A stretch of 64,000 nucleotides of DNA from Sinorhizobium kostiense (GCF_017874595.1 NZ_JAGILA010000010.1:151345-215344), one strand, 5' to 3'. Shown: positions 55,703-64,000, counted from the stretch's first letter. Numbers and translations are program-made. The notes: generated by a model not told the origin, from the letters alone.

Positions 55703-55765
55703 CTGGTCCTCACAGAGTCAGCAGCAAGCGTGCGCCCACGGAGTCGCGAGCGCACGCTTGGACGC

Positions 55766-56923
55766 TTAGCGCACGATCAAGGTCTCAGGCGTTTTGTTGG
55801 TCAGGATCTCTCCGCCATTATCCGTAACCATGACAGTGTTGGAGATGAAGTAGTCGGCGACCTTGGTGTTCGTGAACCAGGAATGGGCGTGAACGACCAT
55901 GCCAACCTCGATTTTGCGGGTCGATTTGGGGAAGAGACTTGTCACCATCGAACCGCCCGTCCAGCTCGGCGGAAAGCCAATGCCTACCAGATAGCCGCAG
56001 TGATGGCGGTGATAATCGACCAGACCTGCGCTCGCGGCTACTTCGTGCCAGGCATCGTAGGCATCGCCCGCCTTGGCGCCCGGCTTTAGCGCCTCACAGA
56101 TCGCCTTCATTCCGCGGATCGCGAGCTCGGCAGACTGCTCCACGCCTTTGGGTGCACTTCCGACATAAACCAGTCGGCCCATCGGCGACTGATACTTCCG
56201 GTAAGCGGCGCAGGTTTCCAGGAAGACCGCATCGCCATTCCTAAATACGTCGCCGCGCCAGGTTGTGTGTTCTTCACCGAGGCGGCTGGTGGGACGGATG
56301 AACGGGCCAAAACCGGGGTATTCACTGCCCTCGAGAATCATCTTGCTGTGATAGGCTGCAGCGACTTCGTAGTCAGACGCGCCGTCGTGCACGGCCTCAA
56401 CCGCTGCCAGCGTGCCCATGTCGACGGCGTGTGCCGCTTTACGGGTGTATTCCATTTCCAGCGGCGATTTGATCAGGCGAATGTCGTCCAAGATACCGGA
56501 AGCATCCACCCATTGAACGCCCGTCTGGTCGTCCTGAATACGCTCGGCATGGCGCGCCGTGAGGAAGAGACTGCGCTTCTCGATGCCCACTCGCTTGCCT
56601 GCGAGACCGAGATCTTTCATGGCCTGGTGAACATAGTCCGAAAGCTCTTCATGGTCCTTGTGCCCATAGAACTTTGCATTCGTGACCTGGTTCTCAACGG
56701 TGATCTGTTCCATGGCGCGGCAGCTGAGCGCCATTTCTCCATTTCGGTTGAGGACGAGAACGTGAGCCGCAAAGAAGCCCCAATGGTCGAGCGCAGTGAG
56801 GTAATAGATGTTTTCCGGGACGGCGATCACGATCCCATCGAGGTCGTTTTCAGCCAGTGCGTTCTTTGCTTTCGCAAGACGGCGATCAAGTTCCTCTTTC
56901 GGAAAAGGCGATTGGAACGTCAT
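55766..56923 (-). CDS. M24 (pita-bread fold) hydrolase, creatinase/ectoine-hydrolase-like
   Basis: A 385-residue protein with a creatinase N-terminal domain (IVIAVPENIYYLTALDHWGF) and an M24 C-terminal domain. At the positions of the first two metal-binding Asp residues of X-Pro peptidases it has FLETCAAYRKYQSPMGRLVY, so the dinuclear metal site is not conserved, as in creatinase and ectoine hydrolase (DoeA/EutD). A DoeA-like stretch HHCGYLVGIGFPPSWTGGSM is also present. Divergent from an ehu-type importer, it probably opens an imported cyclic amidine or hydrolyses a guanidino compound. ATG 56923 follows GGAGGG. Ectoine hydrolase is my leading guess, since ehu and doeA-type genes occur together, but no DoeB/EutE deacetylase is seen. 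Confidence 0.82.
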   Translation of the reverse strand: MTFQSPFPKEELDRRLAKAKNALAENDLDGIVIAVPENIYYLTALDHWGFFAAHVLVLNRNGEMALSCRAMEQITVENQVTNAKFYGHKDHEELSDYVHQAMKDLGLAGKRVGIEKRSLFLTARHAERIQDDQTGVQWVDASGILDDIRLIKSPLEMEYTRKAAHAVDMGTLAAVEAVHDGASDYEVAAAYHSKMILEGSEYPGFGPFIRPTSRLGEEHTTWRGDVFRNGDAVFLETCAAYRKYQSPMGRLVYVGSAPKGVEQSAELAIRGMKAICEALKPGAKAGDAYDAWHEVAASAGLVDYHRHHCGYLVGIGFPPSWTGGSMVTSLFPKSTRKIEVGMVVHAHSWFTNTKVADYFISNTVMVTDNGGEILTNKTPETLIVR

Positions 56924-57143
56924 AGGTTTTTCCCTCCTAGTAATGACGACGCTGAAACACAATAGTGGTATACCTTTAGTAGTCTCGCGCCCGAAAGACC
57001 GCAAGCGAAATTTTGTCAATTCGGCCATTCTGCCCAGAAGTGCGGGATTCTGTAGGCGTCATGGTGAAGAGCTCTTGCTTAACCCCGCGTTCAGTGGTAC
57101 ACCAATTAGGCAATTCCGCATCAAACCCAAAAAAGGGGAACCA

Positions 57144-57989
57144 ATGAGAATCAGAACCATCGTCGCGGCGTTCACGACAGCTGCTGCATTGTTTGCTAGC
57201 GCTTCTCTCGGCCAGGCTGATGACCTGACCGACCGAGCCAAGGCAGGAAAGCCGATCCGGATCGGCTTCGCACATGAGATTCCCTGGGCTTACCCGGGCG
57301 ACAAAAATGAGCCGTTGGGTTTCGCCAATGCCCTAGCGCTCGGTGTGCTGAAATCCATGGGTTACACGAATATCGAGCCGGTCGTGACCGATTGGGGCGG
57401 CCTGATCCCTGGCTTGCAGGCGGGCCGGTTCGATATCATTACCGGTGGCATGTACATCACCGGAAAACGCTGCGCAAACGTGAGTTTCGCCGAGCCTATG
57501 GGTAAATTCGGTGACTCCTTCATTGTAAAGAAGGGTAACCCCAAGGGCATCCACACTTACCAGGACATCAAGAAAAACGACGCAACGATGGCAACGGTCT
57601 CCGGCTTCGTGAATGTCGACGCTGCACTCAAAGAGGGCATTGCCGAAGACAAGATAATGCAGGTCCCGGGCCTCACGGAGGTTCTCGCTGCCGTAAAGGC
57701 AGGGCGGGCAGACGCGGGCGCTGGCAACGATTTCGCCATGAAGGATCTTGCAAAGAGTGCGCCGGACGAAATCGAGGTGACCGACTCGGCCGCCCTACCG
57801 GAGTGGACCTTCAACTGGGTGGCAATTGCCTTCAGGCCGGAAGATAAGGATTTCCTGAAGGCCTATAATGAGGCACAGGCAAAATATCTCGGCACTCCCG
57901 AGATGCTGGAAGCAGTAGGCAAATTTCAGTACACGAAGGCCCAGCTTCCGGGTGACGCGAAAACCGATTGGATTTGCGCAAATAGATAA
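57144..57989 (+). CDS. Amino acid/ectoine-type ABC transporter substrate-binding protein (EhuB-like)
   Basis: A periplasmic binding protein of family 3, 281 aa, with a Sec signal peptide (MRIRTIVAAFTTAAALFASA, cleavage after GQA). The mature part shows IRIGFAHEIPWAY, VVTDWGGLIPGLQAGRFDII and GGMYITGKRCANVSFAEPMG, which I recall as close to EhuB of the rhizobial ectoine/hydroxyectoine importer. Two ligand-stacking aromatic candidates and the Arg of KRCANV are retained. A good GGGG ribosome site precedes ATG 57144. A terminator-like hairpin follows the gene, consistent with higher expression of the binding protein than of the permeases. Confidence 0.85.
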   Translation: MRIRTIVAAFTTAAALFASASLGQADDLTDRAKAGKPIRIGFAHEIPWAYPGDKNEPLGFANALALGVLKSMGYTNIEPVVTDWGGLIPGLQAGRFDIITGGMYITGKRCANVSFAEPMGKFGDSFIVKKGNPKGIHTYQDIKKNDATMATVSGFVNVDAALKEGIAEDKIMQVPGLTEVLAAVKAGRADAGAGNDFAMKDLAKSAPDEIEVTDSAALPEWTFNWVAIAFRPEDKDFLKAYNEAQAKYLGTPEMLEAVGKFQYTKAQLPGDAKTDWICANR

Positions 57990-58004
57990 AAGCTCCCAAG
58001 GGTT

Positions 58005-58042
58005 GGGCGAGCTGCTATGCGTGCAGTTCGCCCACTTTTTTT
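58005..58042 (+). terminator. Terminator-like hairpin between binding protein and permease genes
   Basis: GGGCGAGCTGC (58005-58015) can pair with GCAGTTCGCCC (58023-58033, one G-U), followed by AC and seven T (58036-58042). Because importer genes continue 17 nt later, it probably acts as partial terminator/attenuator and 3'-end stabiliser that raises binding protein over permease mRNA. Confidence 0.75.
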
Positions 58043-58058
58043 GCTAAAGTGAGTTGCA

Positions 58059-58724
58059 ATGACTTACATCTCATTCCTCTCCGACTACGGCGGCCGTTTT
58101 GTAGACGGGATGCTCGTCACCGCCCTACAGTTTCTCTGCTCTTTGGCCCTGGCGACTGTGCTCGCGCTCGTCTTCGGTCTTATGCTCTTGTCGTCCAACG
58201 CTGCGGTGAAGGGGGCCGCTGTCGTTTACGTGGAGTTCTTTCGCGGAACGTCGCTCCTGGTGCAGCTTTTCTGGCTGTTTTTCGTGCTACCGCTTTTCGG
58301 GATAACACTGGAGCCCTTCTTTACAGGGTTTCTCGCGGTTGGACTCAATATTGGCGCCTACGGAGCTCAGCTTGTCCAAGGAGCGATCAAATCAGTCCCG
58401 CGCGGTCAGTGGGAGGCAGCCTATGCACTATCGATGTCTCCTGCAAAGCGCATGCGGCGCATCATCATCCCTCAGGCGCTTGTTATCATGCTGCCGGCTT
58501 GGGGCAACCTTGTGATCGAATTGCTCAAGAGCACTGCACTCGTTGCTCTCATAGCGGTACCTGATCTGATGTTCGAAGCTAAGCAACTGAACAGCTCGAC
58601 TTATCTCTCTACGTGGACCTTCGGCACGGCACTGGTCATCTATTACATCTTTGCTCGGTTCCTCGTCACGCCGACCATGCGATCGCTGGAGCACGTGATG
58701 GCCCGTAGAATGGGAAGGAGCTGA
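58059..58724 (+). CDS. Amino acid-type ABC transporter permease (EhuC-like)
   Basis: A 221-residue HisM/GlnP-type permease: MLVTALQFLCSLALATVLAL, EFFRGTSLLVQLFWLFFVLP, the EAA loop EAAYALSMSPAKRMRRIIIP, then PQALVIMLPAWGNLVIELLK. Five or so membrane segments. It is 3 nt from the second permease gene. Works as a heterodimer with it. Confidence 0.9.
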   Translation: MTYISFLSDYGGRFVDGMLVTALQFLCSLALATVLALVFGLMLLSSNAAVKGAAVVYVEFFRGTSLLVQLFWLFFVLPLFGITLEPFFTGFLAVGLNIGAYGAQLVQGAIKSVPRGQWEAAYALSMSPAKRMRRIIIPQALVIMLPAWGNLVIELLKSTALVALIAVPDLMFEAKQLNSSTYLSTWTFGTALVIYYIFARFLVTPTMRSLEHVMARRMGRS

Positions 58725-58727
58725 ACG

Positions 58728-59393
58728 ATGCATTGGGATTGGCAATTTACCGCCGAAATCCTCCCCCGGCTGCTGTGGGCGACGCTAAATACCCTTATGG
58801 CAGCGGGACTCGGTTACGCAATCGCAGCTGTGCTCGGTCTAGTGTTTGCGATCGCCCAGCGCACGCCGTTTCGCCCTCTAACGGTCACAGTCCGCGAACT
58901 CGTTGAATTTCTCCGCTCAACGCCGCTCGTGCTGCAGATCTTCTTTGTCTACTATGTTGGCCCCGAGTATGGGGTCTCGCTGAGCCCCTGGGTTGCGGGC
59001 ATGATTGCTATCGGCCTGCATTATGCCGCTTACCTCTCGGAGGTTTATAGAGGCGGGATTGAATCGGTTCCGAAGGGTCAGTGGGAAGCTTGCACCGCAA
59101 TCAACCTCACCACTGCGCAGACCTATCGACGAATAATTCTGCCCCAGGCGCTGCCGTTGTCGGTTGCAGGGATGGGCAACTATCTGATCAGCATCTTTAA
59201 GGACACCCCAATGCTGTCGGTCATCGGCGTGGCGGAACTCATGCAAGCCGCAACTGCAATCGGCGGTCAGAATTACCGTTATCTCGAGCCATACACGATC
59301 GTCGGCGTCGTATTTCTAGTCATCTCGCTGTTCTCCGCTGCGTCCATTCGCGGTTTCGAAGCGTGGATCCGCCGCAAGTTAGGAATGTACTGA
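58728..59393 (+). CDS. Amino acid-type ABC transporter permease (EhuD-like)
   Basis: A 221-residue permease with LLWATLNTLMAAGLGYAIAA, the conserved VELVEFLRSTPLVLQI-type segment (RELVEFLRSTPLVLQIFFVY), YRGGIESVPKGQWEACTAIN and the EAA-like RIILPQALPLSVAGMGNYLI. It ends in RGFEAWIRRKLGM. Its TGA shares one base with the ATG of the ATPase gene, so translation is coupled. Confidence 0.9.
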   Translation: MHWDWQFTAEILPRLLWATLNTLMAAGLGYAIAAVLGLVFAIAQRTPFRPLTVTVRELVEFLRSTPLVLQIFFVYYVGPEYGVSLSPWVAGMIAIGLHYAAYLSEVYRGGIESVPKGQWEACTAINLTTAQTYRRIILPQALPLSVAGMGNYLISIFKDTPMLSVIGVAELMQAATAIGGQNYRYLEPYTIVGVVFLVISLFSAASIRGFEAWIRRKLGMY

Positions 59394-60208
59394 TGGAAGC
59401 CCTTTCCTCATTTCCCCTCGAGCTTACCGGACCCGAGGTCCCAATGGTGAGGTTCATGAATGTGCGCAAAACCTATGGCGACTTCGTGGTACTGGATAAC
59501 CTGAATCTGGACATAGCACCTGGCGAAATGGTCACCGTCATCGGCCCTTCCGGGTCAGGTAAGACCACCGTGCTACGAATGCTCATGACCCTCGAGACGA
59601 TCAACGGGGGCGTTATTTACGTGGATGGAAAACCGCTCACCCACATGCCGAAGAACGGCGTTCTGGTGCCGGCTGACGCCAAATACCTGCGCAAGGCGCG
59701 CTCTTCGATAGGGATGTGCTTCCAGCACTTCAATCTGTTTCCTCATATGACGGCACTTGAGAACTGTATGGAGGGGCCGGTGCAAGTCCTCGGCCTCTCT
59801 CGCCGCGAAGCCAAAGAGCGCGCCGAAGAACTTCTCTCGATGGTGGGAATGATCGAAAAGAAAGACCAGCACCCCGCGCGTCTTTCCGGCGGTCAACAGC
59901 AGCGCGTCGCCATTGCGCGAGCACTGGCGATGAGGCCAAAGGTGATGTTGTTCGACGAGGTCACCTCCGCTCTCGATCCCGAAGTAATTGGAGAGGTCAC
60001 GAACGTCATACAGGACCTCGTGACCAAGCACAACTTGACGATGCTGATGGTCACTCATCAAATGGGATTTGCACGTGATATTTCTGACCGTATCTGCTTT
60101 TTCTACGGCGGAAAAATTGAAGAGCAAGATACGCCCGAGGAGCTGTTCGCCAATCCCAAGAGCAAGCGGACCCAACAGTTCTTGAGTGCAGTCAAAGCAG
60201 CAGATTAA
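59393..60208 (+). CDS. Amino acid-type ABC transporter ATP-binding protein (EhuA-like)
   Basis: A 271-residue PAAT-family ATPase: Walker A GPSGSGKTT, Q-loop GMCFQHFNLFPHMTALENC, ABC signature RLSGGQQQRVAIARALAM, Walker B VMLFDEVTSALDPEV and H-loop MVTHQMGFARDISDRICF. A short N-terminal extension before VRFMNVRKTYG is typical of EhuA. Completes the importer with the two preceding permeases and the binding protein. Confidence 0.92.
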   Translation: MEALSSFPLELTGPEVPMVRFMNVRKTYGDFVVLDNLNLDIAPGEMVTVIGPSGSGKTTVLRMLMTLETINGGVIYVDGKPLTHMPKNGVLVPADAKYLRKARSSIGMCFQHFNLFPHMTALENCMEGPVQVLGLSRREAKERAEELLSMVGMIEKKDQHPARLSGGQQQRVAIARALAMRPKVMLFDEVTSALDPEVIGEVTNVIQDLVTKHNLTMLMVTHQMGFARDISDRICFFYGGKIEEQDTPEELFANPKSKRTQQFLSAVKAAD

Positions 60209-60209
60209 C

Positions 60210-61028
60210 ATGGATCGGGTGGCAATGAAGATAGGTATCGCTGGAATCGGTGCTGTTGGCTCTGCAGTGGCCCAGGCATTGGACCGTGGTGATATACCCG
60301 GCTGCAAATTGACGGCAATCTCGGCGCGCAGCGCCGAACGTGCGGCAGAGTTCAACGTCTTTCTGTCTAACAGAGCTCCGAATGTGCCGCTGCAAGATAT
60401 GGCGGAAGAGTGCGACATGGTACTCGAAGCGCTCCCACCATCTATGTTCGATGCGGTTGCAGTTCCAACGCTCAAGGCAGGGAAGATCCTCGTCGCGATG
60501 TCTGGCAGCCAGCTTCTCGGAAGAGATGATCTCATAGAGCTAAGCCGCCGGTCTGGCGGTCGCATCGTCATACCGTCTGGCGCCATGCTTGGCCTCGATG
60601 CAATCAAGGCCGCGGCGGTCGGCATGATCCATGAGGTGAAAATCGTTACTCGGAAGCCACCAAGCAGTCTCGTTGGCGCGCCATATATAGTCCGCAGCGG
60701 GCTGAAACTGGACAAACTCGACGAGGCACTTTGCATCTTGAAAGGCACGGTCCGCGAAATTGCCAAGGAGTTTCCGGCTAACGTGAATGTGGCCGCGGCT
60801 GTGAGTTTGGCGGGAGTCGGCCCGGAGCGAACCAAGATGGAAATCTGGGCGGATCCCAGTCTGCAACTTAATACCCACACGGTGAGTGTTCGGTCAGACA
60901 GTTCAGATTTCTCCATGTCGATTCAAAACCGCCCCAGTCACGAGAACCCGGCTACCGGTCGGATAACATCGCAGAGCGTTATCGCGTATTTGCGCCAGCT
61001 GCATGCTGGATTGCGCATTGGGACGTGA
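60210..61028 (+). CDS. L-aspartate dehydrogenase family protein
   Basis: A 272-residue NAD(P)-dependent enzyme. Rossmann motif KIGIAGIGAVGSAVAQAL, then SGGRIVIPSGAMLGLDAIKA, and the aspartate-dehydrogenase domain with FPANVNVAAAVSLAGVGPER and EIWADPSLQLNTHTVSV. It interconverts L-aspartate with iminoaspartate, giving oxaloacetate and ammonia. The start at 60210 lies directly after the ATPase stop; ATG 60225 (MKIGIAG) is equally plausible. Aspartate is the end product of ectoine degradation, which makes this enzyme a fitting last step for the imported compound. Strength of that link: inference. Confidence 0.88.
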   Translation: MDRVAMKIGIAGIGAVGSAVAQALDRGDIPGCKLTAISARSAERAAEFNVFLSNRAPNVPLQDMAEECDMVLEALPPSMFDAVAVPTLKAGKILVAMSGSQLLGRDDLIELSRRSGGRIVIPSGAMLGLDAIKAAAVGMIHEVKIVTRKPPSSLVGAPYIVRSGLKLDKLDEALCILKGTVREIAKEFPANVNVAAAVSLAGVGPERTKMEIWADPSLQLNTHTVSVRSDSSDFSMSIQNRPSHENPATGRITSQSVIAYLRQLHAGLRIGT

Positions 61029-61063
61029 TACCGGAATCGGCCACAATATCTGCAGGGGACGTT

Positions 61064-61807
61064 ATGACAAGGACGGGCATACCAGCATCGACAAGCAGCA
61101 GCACCGCCTCTTTGAACAAAGATCACGACGAGACTTCCGAAGTCGAGAGCCAGGCCGCCGGCAAGCTGAGCAAGCAGGAGATTTATCTGGAGTTACGTCG
61201 CCGGATATGTCTCCTCGATTATCAGCCTGGCAGCCGCTTGAATGAGCGGGAACTTGCATCGGAGTTCGGTGTGAGCAGAACGCCTCTACGCACGGTCTTG
61301 CAACGTTTGGAATATGACGGCTTGATCATCAGTCAGCATGGCAACGGCACTGAGGTCACATCGATCGACCTTGGTTCGATGCGAGACATCTATATCGTTC
61401 GCATGCGATTGATGGATGCAATGGCCGAATCCTCGCCACTCCCGGTCGGTGACGATATTCTCAACGACATCCAGGACCTAGAACGGGAGTGCCGCGAACT
61501 GATGGGCAGCAAAGACAAGAGGCAGTTTGCCGAAATAATTATGCGGCTACATCAGGTCTTGCATGGTCTGAGCAGCAACGGCCCGCTCAGGGACTTTAAC
61601 GATATCTTGTTTTTCCAGTCAGCCAGATTCTGGTTCTTGCTTCTCGACAAGATGGATTTCGGACAGCAGGTTGAAGAGCTTCTCGATGAACTTCGTATGA
61701 TACGGAGAAGCTTGGAATTGCGTGACGTTAGACTGGTGGCCACCGTGCATAAGTCCCACCTAGCAATGGTGCTATCGAGGCTAGATGCGATGGAAAGTGC
61801 GGCTTAA
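61064..61807 (+). CDS. GntR-family transcriptional regulator
   Basis: A 247-residue regulator with an N-terminal winged helix (KQEIYLELRRRICLLDYQPG, RLNERELASEFGVSRTPLRT, LEYDGLIISQHGNGTEVTSI) and a helical effector domain of FadR/VanR type (MRDIYIVRMRLMDAMAESS; later helices to VATVHKSHLAMVLSRLDAME). The His residues that bind metal in typical FCD domains are reduced. A preceding Ser/Thr-rich 40-residue stretch is unusual. AGGGG precedes ATG 61064. As last gene of the importer operon it probably autoregulates it and perhaps the divergent M24/amidase unit. Confidence 0.9.
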   Translation: MTRTGIPASTSSSTASLNKDHDETSEVESQAAGKLSKQEIYLELRRRICLLDYQPGSRLNERELASEFGVSRTPLRTVLQRLEYDGLIISQHGNGTEVTSIDLGSMRDIYIVRMRLMDAMAESSPLPVGDDILNDIQDLERECRELMGSKDKRQFAEIIMRLHQVLHGLSSNGPLRDFNDILFFQSARFWFLLLDKMDFGQQVEELLDELRMIRRSLELRDVRLVATVHKSHLAMVLSRLDAMESAA

Positions 61808-62176
61808 CCGTGGGCTGCGTCTGGACTCAGTATGTCGCACTCTGGGGAGCTCGCTACTCTGAATAGATGTCCGGTGCGCGGCGGCGGTGTGAACGACCAA
61901 AGGCCGCGGTGTCGGGGAACTCGGTGTCCGGCTCGAGGCTGGCTAGGGTACCTTGCGAACGGGCGAAGGACCTCGAGGCGCCGGGCCCATGAGAAGGCAC
62001 TGGCCCGTTTGGCCCGGCCTTGCACCCAGTTCAGCACGATATCGTTGGTGAGCGGGCCACTATGGCCGCGCTCGTCGGCGAACACGGCGAAAGAGCTGAT
62101 TTGGTGGCCCTCCATTCTGAGGGCGAAACCAAGGGAGGCGACGTTCGGACAAATAGGCCTCTGCCAGCGAGAACAT
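61808..62176 (-). pseudogene. Tyrosine recombinase, N-terminal fragment (second of a tandem pair)
   Basis: From ATG 62176 the minus strand reads MFSLAEAYLSERR, then after a frameshift SFAVFADERGHSGPLTNDIV with LNWVQGRAKRASAFSWARRL, EVLRPFARY. This is the SAM-like N-terminal domain of the rhizobial recombinases that occur in tandem pairs or triples. The catalytic domain is absent: the sequence ends against the GntR gene. Confidence 0.75.
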
Positions 62177-62205
62177 GGTGCGCGCGTCGATTGTGCGCTC
62201 CCGGG

Positions 62206-63427
62206 TCAGGGTAGGGCGACGGCTGCAAGATTGCTCAGATCGACCTTTGCATAGATGGCAGACGTGTCGAGGCTTCGATGCCGCAGGATGTCCGCAATCT
62301 CCTTCATTGACGCGCCGGCTCGTGGAAGTCGGCTCGCCATGCTGTGGCGGAGCATGTGGACACGGGTCCGCGTCCATCCACATCTTCGGTAGCCGGCCAG
62401 CACCGCAAGTTTGACACTCCTGCTCGGGATCGGCTCGTCGTAGGGGGCAACATGGCGAACAAATATGGCCCGGTTCGACGTCGCGGGTCGCTCCTCGTGC
62501 AGATAGACTGCAATCGCCACTCGTCTTTGCCGGTAGCGGCAGAGCATCCGCGCGTCGGCTCTTGGTGCCGACAAGCTTGATCGTGCCATCGACCCAGTTG
62601 AAGTCGTCAAGCTGCAGCTTGACGACTTCGCTCGATCGCAGACCGAGATCGATCAGAGACCGCACCATCGCATTGGCGCGCAGACGCGAGGGGACGCCTG
62701 ATCAAAGGAACTCAGCAGTTCGTGGATCTCGGCGTCGGTCAGCACCTCCGGTAATGATGCCAACCGCCAGTGAGCGACCCGGGGAATCGCGGCCTCCAGT
62801 TCATCCACCCGGTCGCCGGACATGCTGCCGAAGCGGAGATAGCAGCCAATGATGGCGCCGATCGCGGCGATGGTGGTGGGCTTTCGCCCTCGTTTGCCAA
62901 GGACGAAGCGGCGAATGGATACGGCGCTGATTGTCGCCAAGGAGATCGGCTGCTCGTCGAAATGCTCGACAAGAAATCCTCCGACCACTCGGCAACGCTT
63001 CCGACAGGTGTTGTCCGCCACCCCCCAGACGTTGCACATGTGGGCATCGAAGCGCGTCAATTCCTGTTCGATGGCGGAATTGCGGGATACTGCAGTACCA
63101 CGCGGCCGGCATCGAGTACCTCCAGAAGATGGCCCAGTGCCGCCTGCAGCTCATGGCGCAAACGACGGACCGGCTCGGAGCAGGCGCACGCCGGCAGGTG
63201 GTCCGAGAGAAAGCGCATAATGGCGCCTTGGCCGATCGCTTCCAGGTCATACCCTCCTCAGTCAGCCAATAGGCGAAGTGCGCGAGGCAGCACACATAGG
63301 CGCGCTGCGTGTTCACCGCATATCGCCTTCGCTGCAGGTGGTCACCGTACTGCGAAACGCAGGGGCGAAGAATACTGCCCTCCAGCCAAGCGCGCGGCTG
63401 TGACTGAAGGGTGATCGCTTCTTGCAT
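62206..63427 (-). pseudogene. Tyrosine recombinase, frameshifted (first of a tandem pair)
   Basis: ATG 63427 opens MQEAITLQSQPRAWLEGSIL and QRRRYAVNTQRAYVCCLAHF. Frames shift several times; middle parts are RRFVLGKRGRKPTTIAAIGA and VLTDAEIHELLSSFDQ, followed by MVRSLIDLGLRSSEVVKLQL with DDFNWVDGTIKLVGTKSRR. The catalytic end HMLRHSMASRLPRAGASMKE, LRHRSLDTSAIYAKVDL has the HxxRH box and nucleophile Tyr intact, with a stop at 62206. The order and spacing fit the tandem recombinase cassettes of rhizobial plasmids. At least three frame changes make it inactive. Confidence 0.85.
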
Positions 63428-63462
63428 GTTGATCTCCTACCGAGTTGATTGGACTCGGAAGA

Positions 63463-63553
63463 ATTATGCGCAGCGCAAAGTTTGAATGCCGGAAACCATC
63501 TCACTGATCTGCCGAAGAAAACTGGCTAACTTTGCCGGTGAGCTGCGCATAAT
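63463..63553. repeat. Imperfect inverted repeat beside the recombinase remnant
   Basis: ATTATGCGCAGC (63463-63474) is repeated inverted as GCTGCGCATAAT (63542-63553); short flanking matches (GCAAAGTT / AACTTTGC) lie at 63475-63482 and 63528-63535. It lies just upstream of the recombinase start and could be its recombination site or the element's end. Confidence 0.55.
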
Positions 63554-63576
63554 ATTCGGGTGGGCATAGTGCAGAG

Positions 63577-63648
63577 CGTTTTTAGCGTGGCGTCGCCTGT
63601 GTCGACGTTGACGAGCGCGCCTAAGCTAGCGACGGTGCGCTAAAAACG
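63577..63648. repeat. 11-bp perfect inverted repeat
   Basis: CGTTTTTAGCG (63577-63587) and CGCTAAAAACG (63638-63648) are exact complements separated by 50 bp. They follow the previous inverted repeat by only 24 bp. Function unknown. Confidence 0.5.
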
Positions 63649-63879
63649 TGTTGGGCTAAGCCGCGGGCGCGTCTGGGGCCCTATGGGTATTGAATGGTGC
63701 CCATCCAAGGAAAAGACCGTCGCAGGACGGTGTTGACGCAGCATCTGGTGGAGCGCTGGGACGAAACCAGCGCGGATTCCGGGTCCAAAGTGGTGACGAT
63801 TGGCTCCGTTGATCTTCTCGAAGGCGCTGGTGGGCGCGGTCGGCACGCACCTTCCGGAGACCGACCTGGTTTGCGGCCG

Positions 63880-64000
63880 AGCGATGCAACTGGATGACGA
63901 TGAAACGGCAGCGTGAAGACGACGTGAAAGTACTGAGTGTCGAGGAGCTCGGCGCGGCGATCCTCCAGCCATTGCGCTCGGGCCAGCGATTGGCAGCGGG
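63880..64000 (-). pseudogene. IS91-family transposase fragment at window edge
   Basis: Reading into the window from its right edge, the minus strand gives SLARAQWLEDRRAELLDTQY followed by FHVVFTLP, the segment that follows the N-terminal zinc finger of IS91 transposases. The sequence diverges at about 63890, so the element is truncated here. Its N-terminus lies outside the window. Confidence 0.7.

Noticed and set aside
62175..63414. Long plus-strand frames across the recombinase region
   Set aside because: They are antisense shadows of the recombinase, whose catalytic motifs are readable on the minus strand.

Overview
The window looks like part of an accessory replicon (symbiotic plasmid or symbiosis island) of a fast-growing rhizobium, Rhizobiaceae or Phyllobacteriaceae. 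The signs are ABC importers and catabolic operons of rhizobial type, remnants of at least eight insertion-sequence families (IS3, IS21, IS5/IS427, IS66, IS91, IS110, IS1182, ISNCY), paired tyrosine recombinases, and a frameshifted response regulator that resembles TtsI, the type III secretion activator. I saw no rRNA, tRNA, CRISPR array or replication origin. Identifications rest on reading the translations, not on database searches.

Layout. 0-1.6 kb: IS3 and IS21 fragments abutting each other. 1.7-8.4 kb (minus): an intact six-gene operon with a class C beta-lactamase-like serine hydrolase, a Tat-exported peptide-binding protein, two permeases and two ATPases. 8.4-14.4 kb (minus): a decaying block with a response regulator, glutamate dehydrogenase, UPF0262 protein, thiolase and CoA-transferase subunit A that are mostly broken; only CoA-transferase subunit B is clearly whole. 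14.6-18.4 kb: a class III aminotransferase divergent from a BKACE/DUF849 gene and an RpiR regulator, with a palindromic candidate operator between them. 18.7-23.8 kb: recombinase, IS91 and IS110 remnants, then a collapsed second peptide-transport operon in which only an M81 (MlrC-like) gene is whole.

23.8-28.7 kb (minus) holds the most unusual locus. A single gene joins an NRPS condensation domain to a KamA-type (lysine 2,3-aminomutase family) radical SAM domain. It is followed by a small unknown gene and an ATP-grasp ligase of the D-Ala-D-Ala ligase type, whose 3' end is capped by an IS427-group element. 29-42.4 kb is IS-rich, with islands of intact genes: an MFS transporter, an RpiR regulator, an OmpR-type regulator, a SAM methyltransferase-like gene and a TetR regulator.

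42.8-61.8 kb is a coherent catabolic region. A nine-gene minus-strand operon runs soxB-soxD-soxA-soxG, threonine aldolase, threonine/serine dehydratase, purU, folD, RidA, and ends at a strong intrinsic terminator. It would demethylate sarcosine, oxidise the released one-carbon unit to formate and process glycine or hydroxy-amino acids. A GlxA-type regulator is divergent from soxB. Next come two divergent units: amidase, GatC/AtzG-like partner and a creatinase/ectoine-hydrolase-like M24 protein on the minus strand, and an ehuBCDA-like importer, aspartate dehydrogenase and a GntR regulator on the plus strand. Together they suggest uptake and stepwise hydrolysis of a small cyclic amidine, amide or compatible-solute-type compound. 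The last 2 kb holds tyrosine recombinase remnants with inverted repeats and an IS91 fragment.
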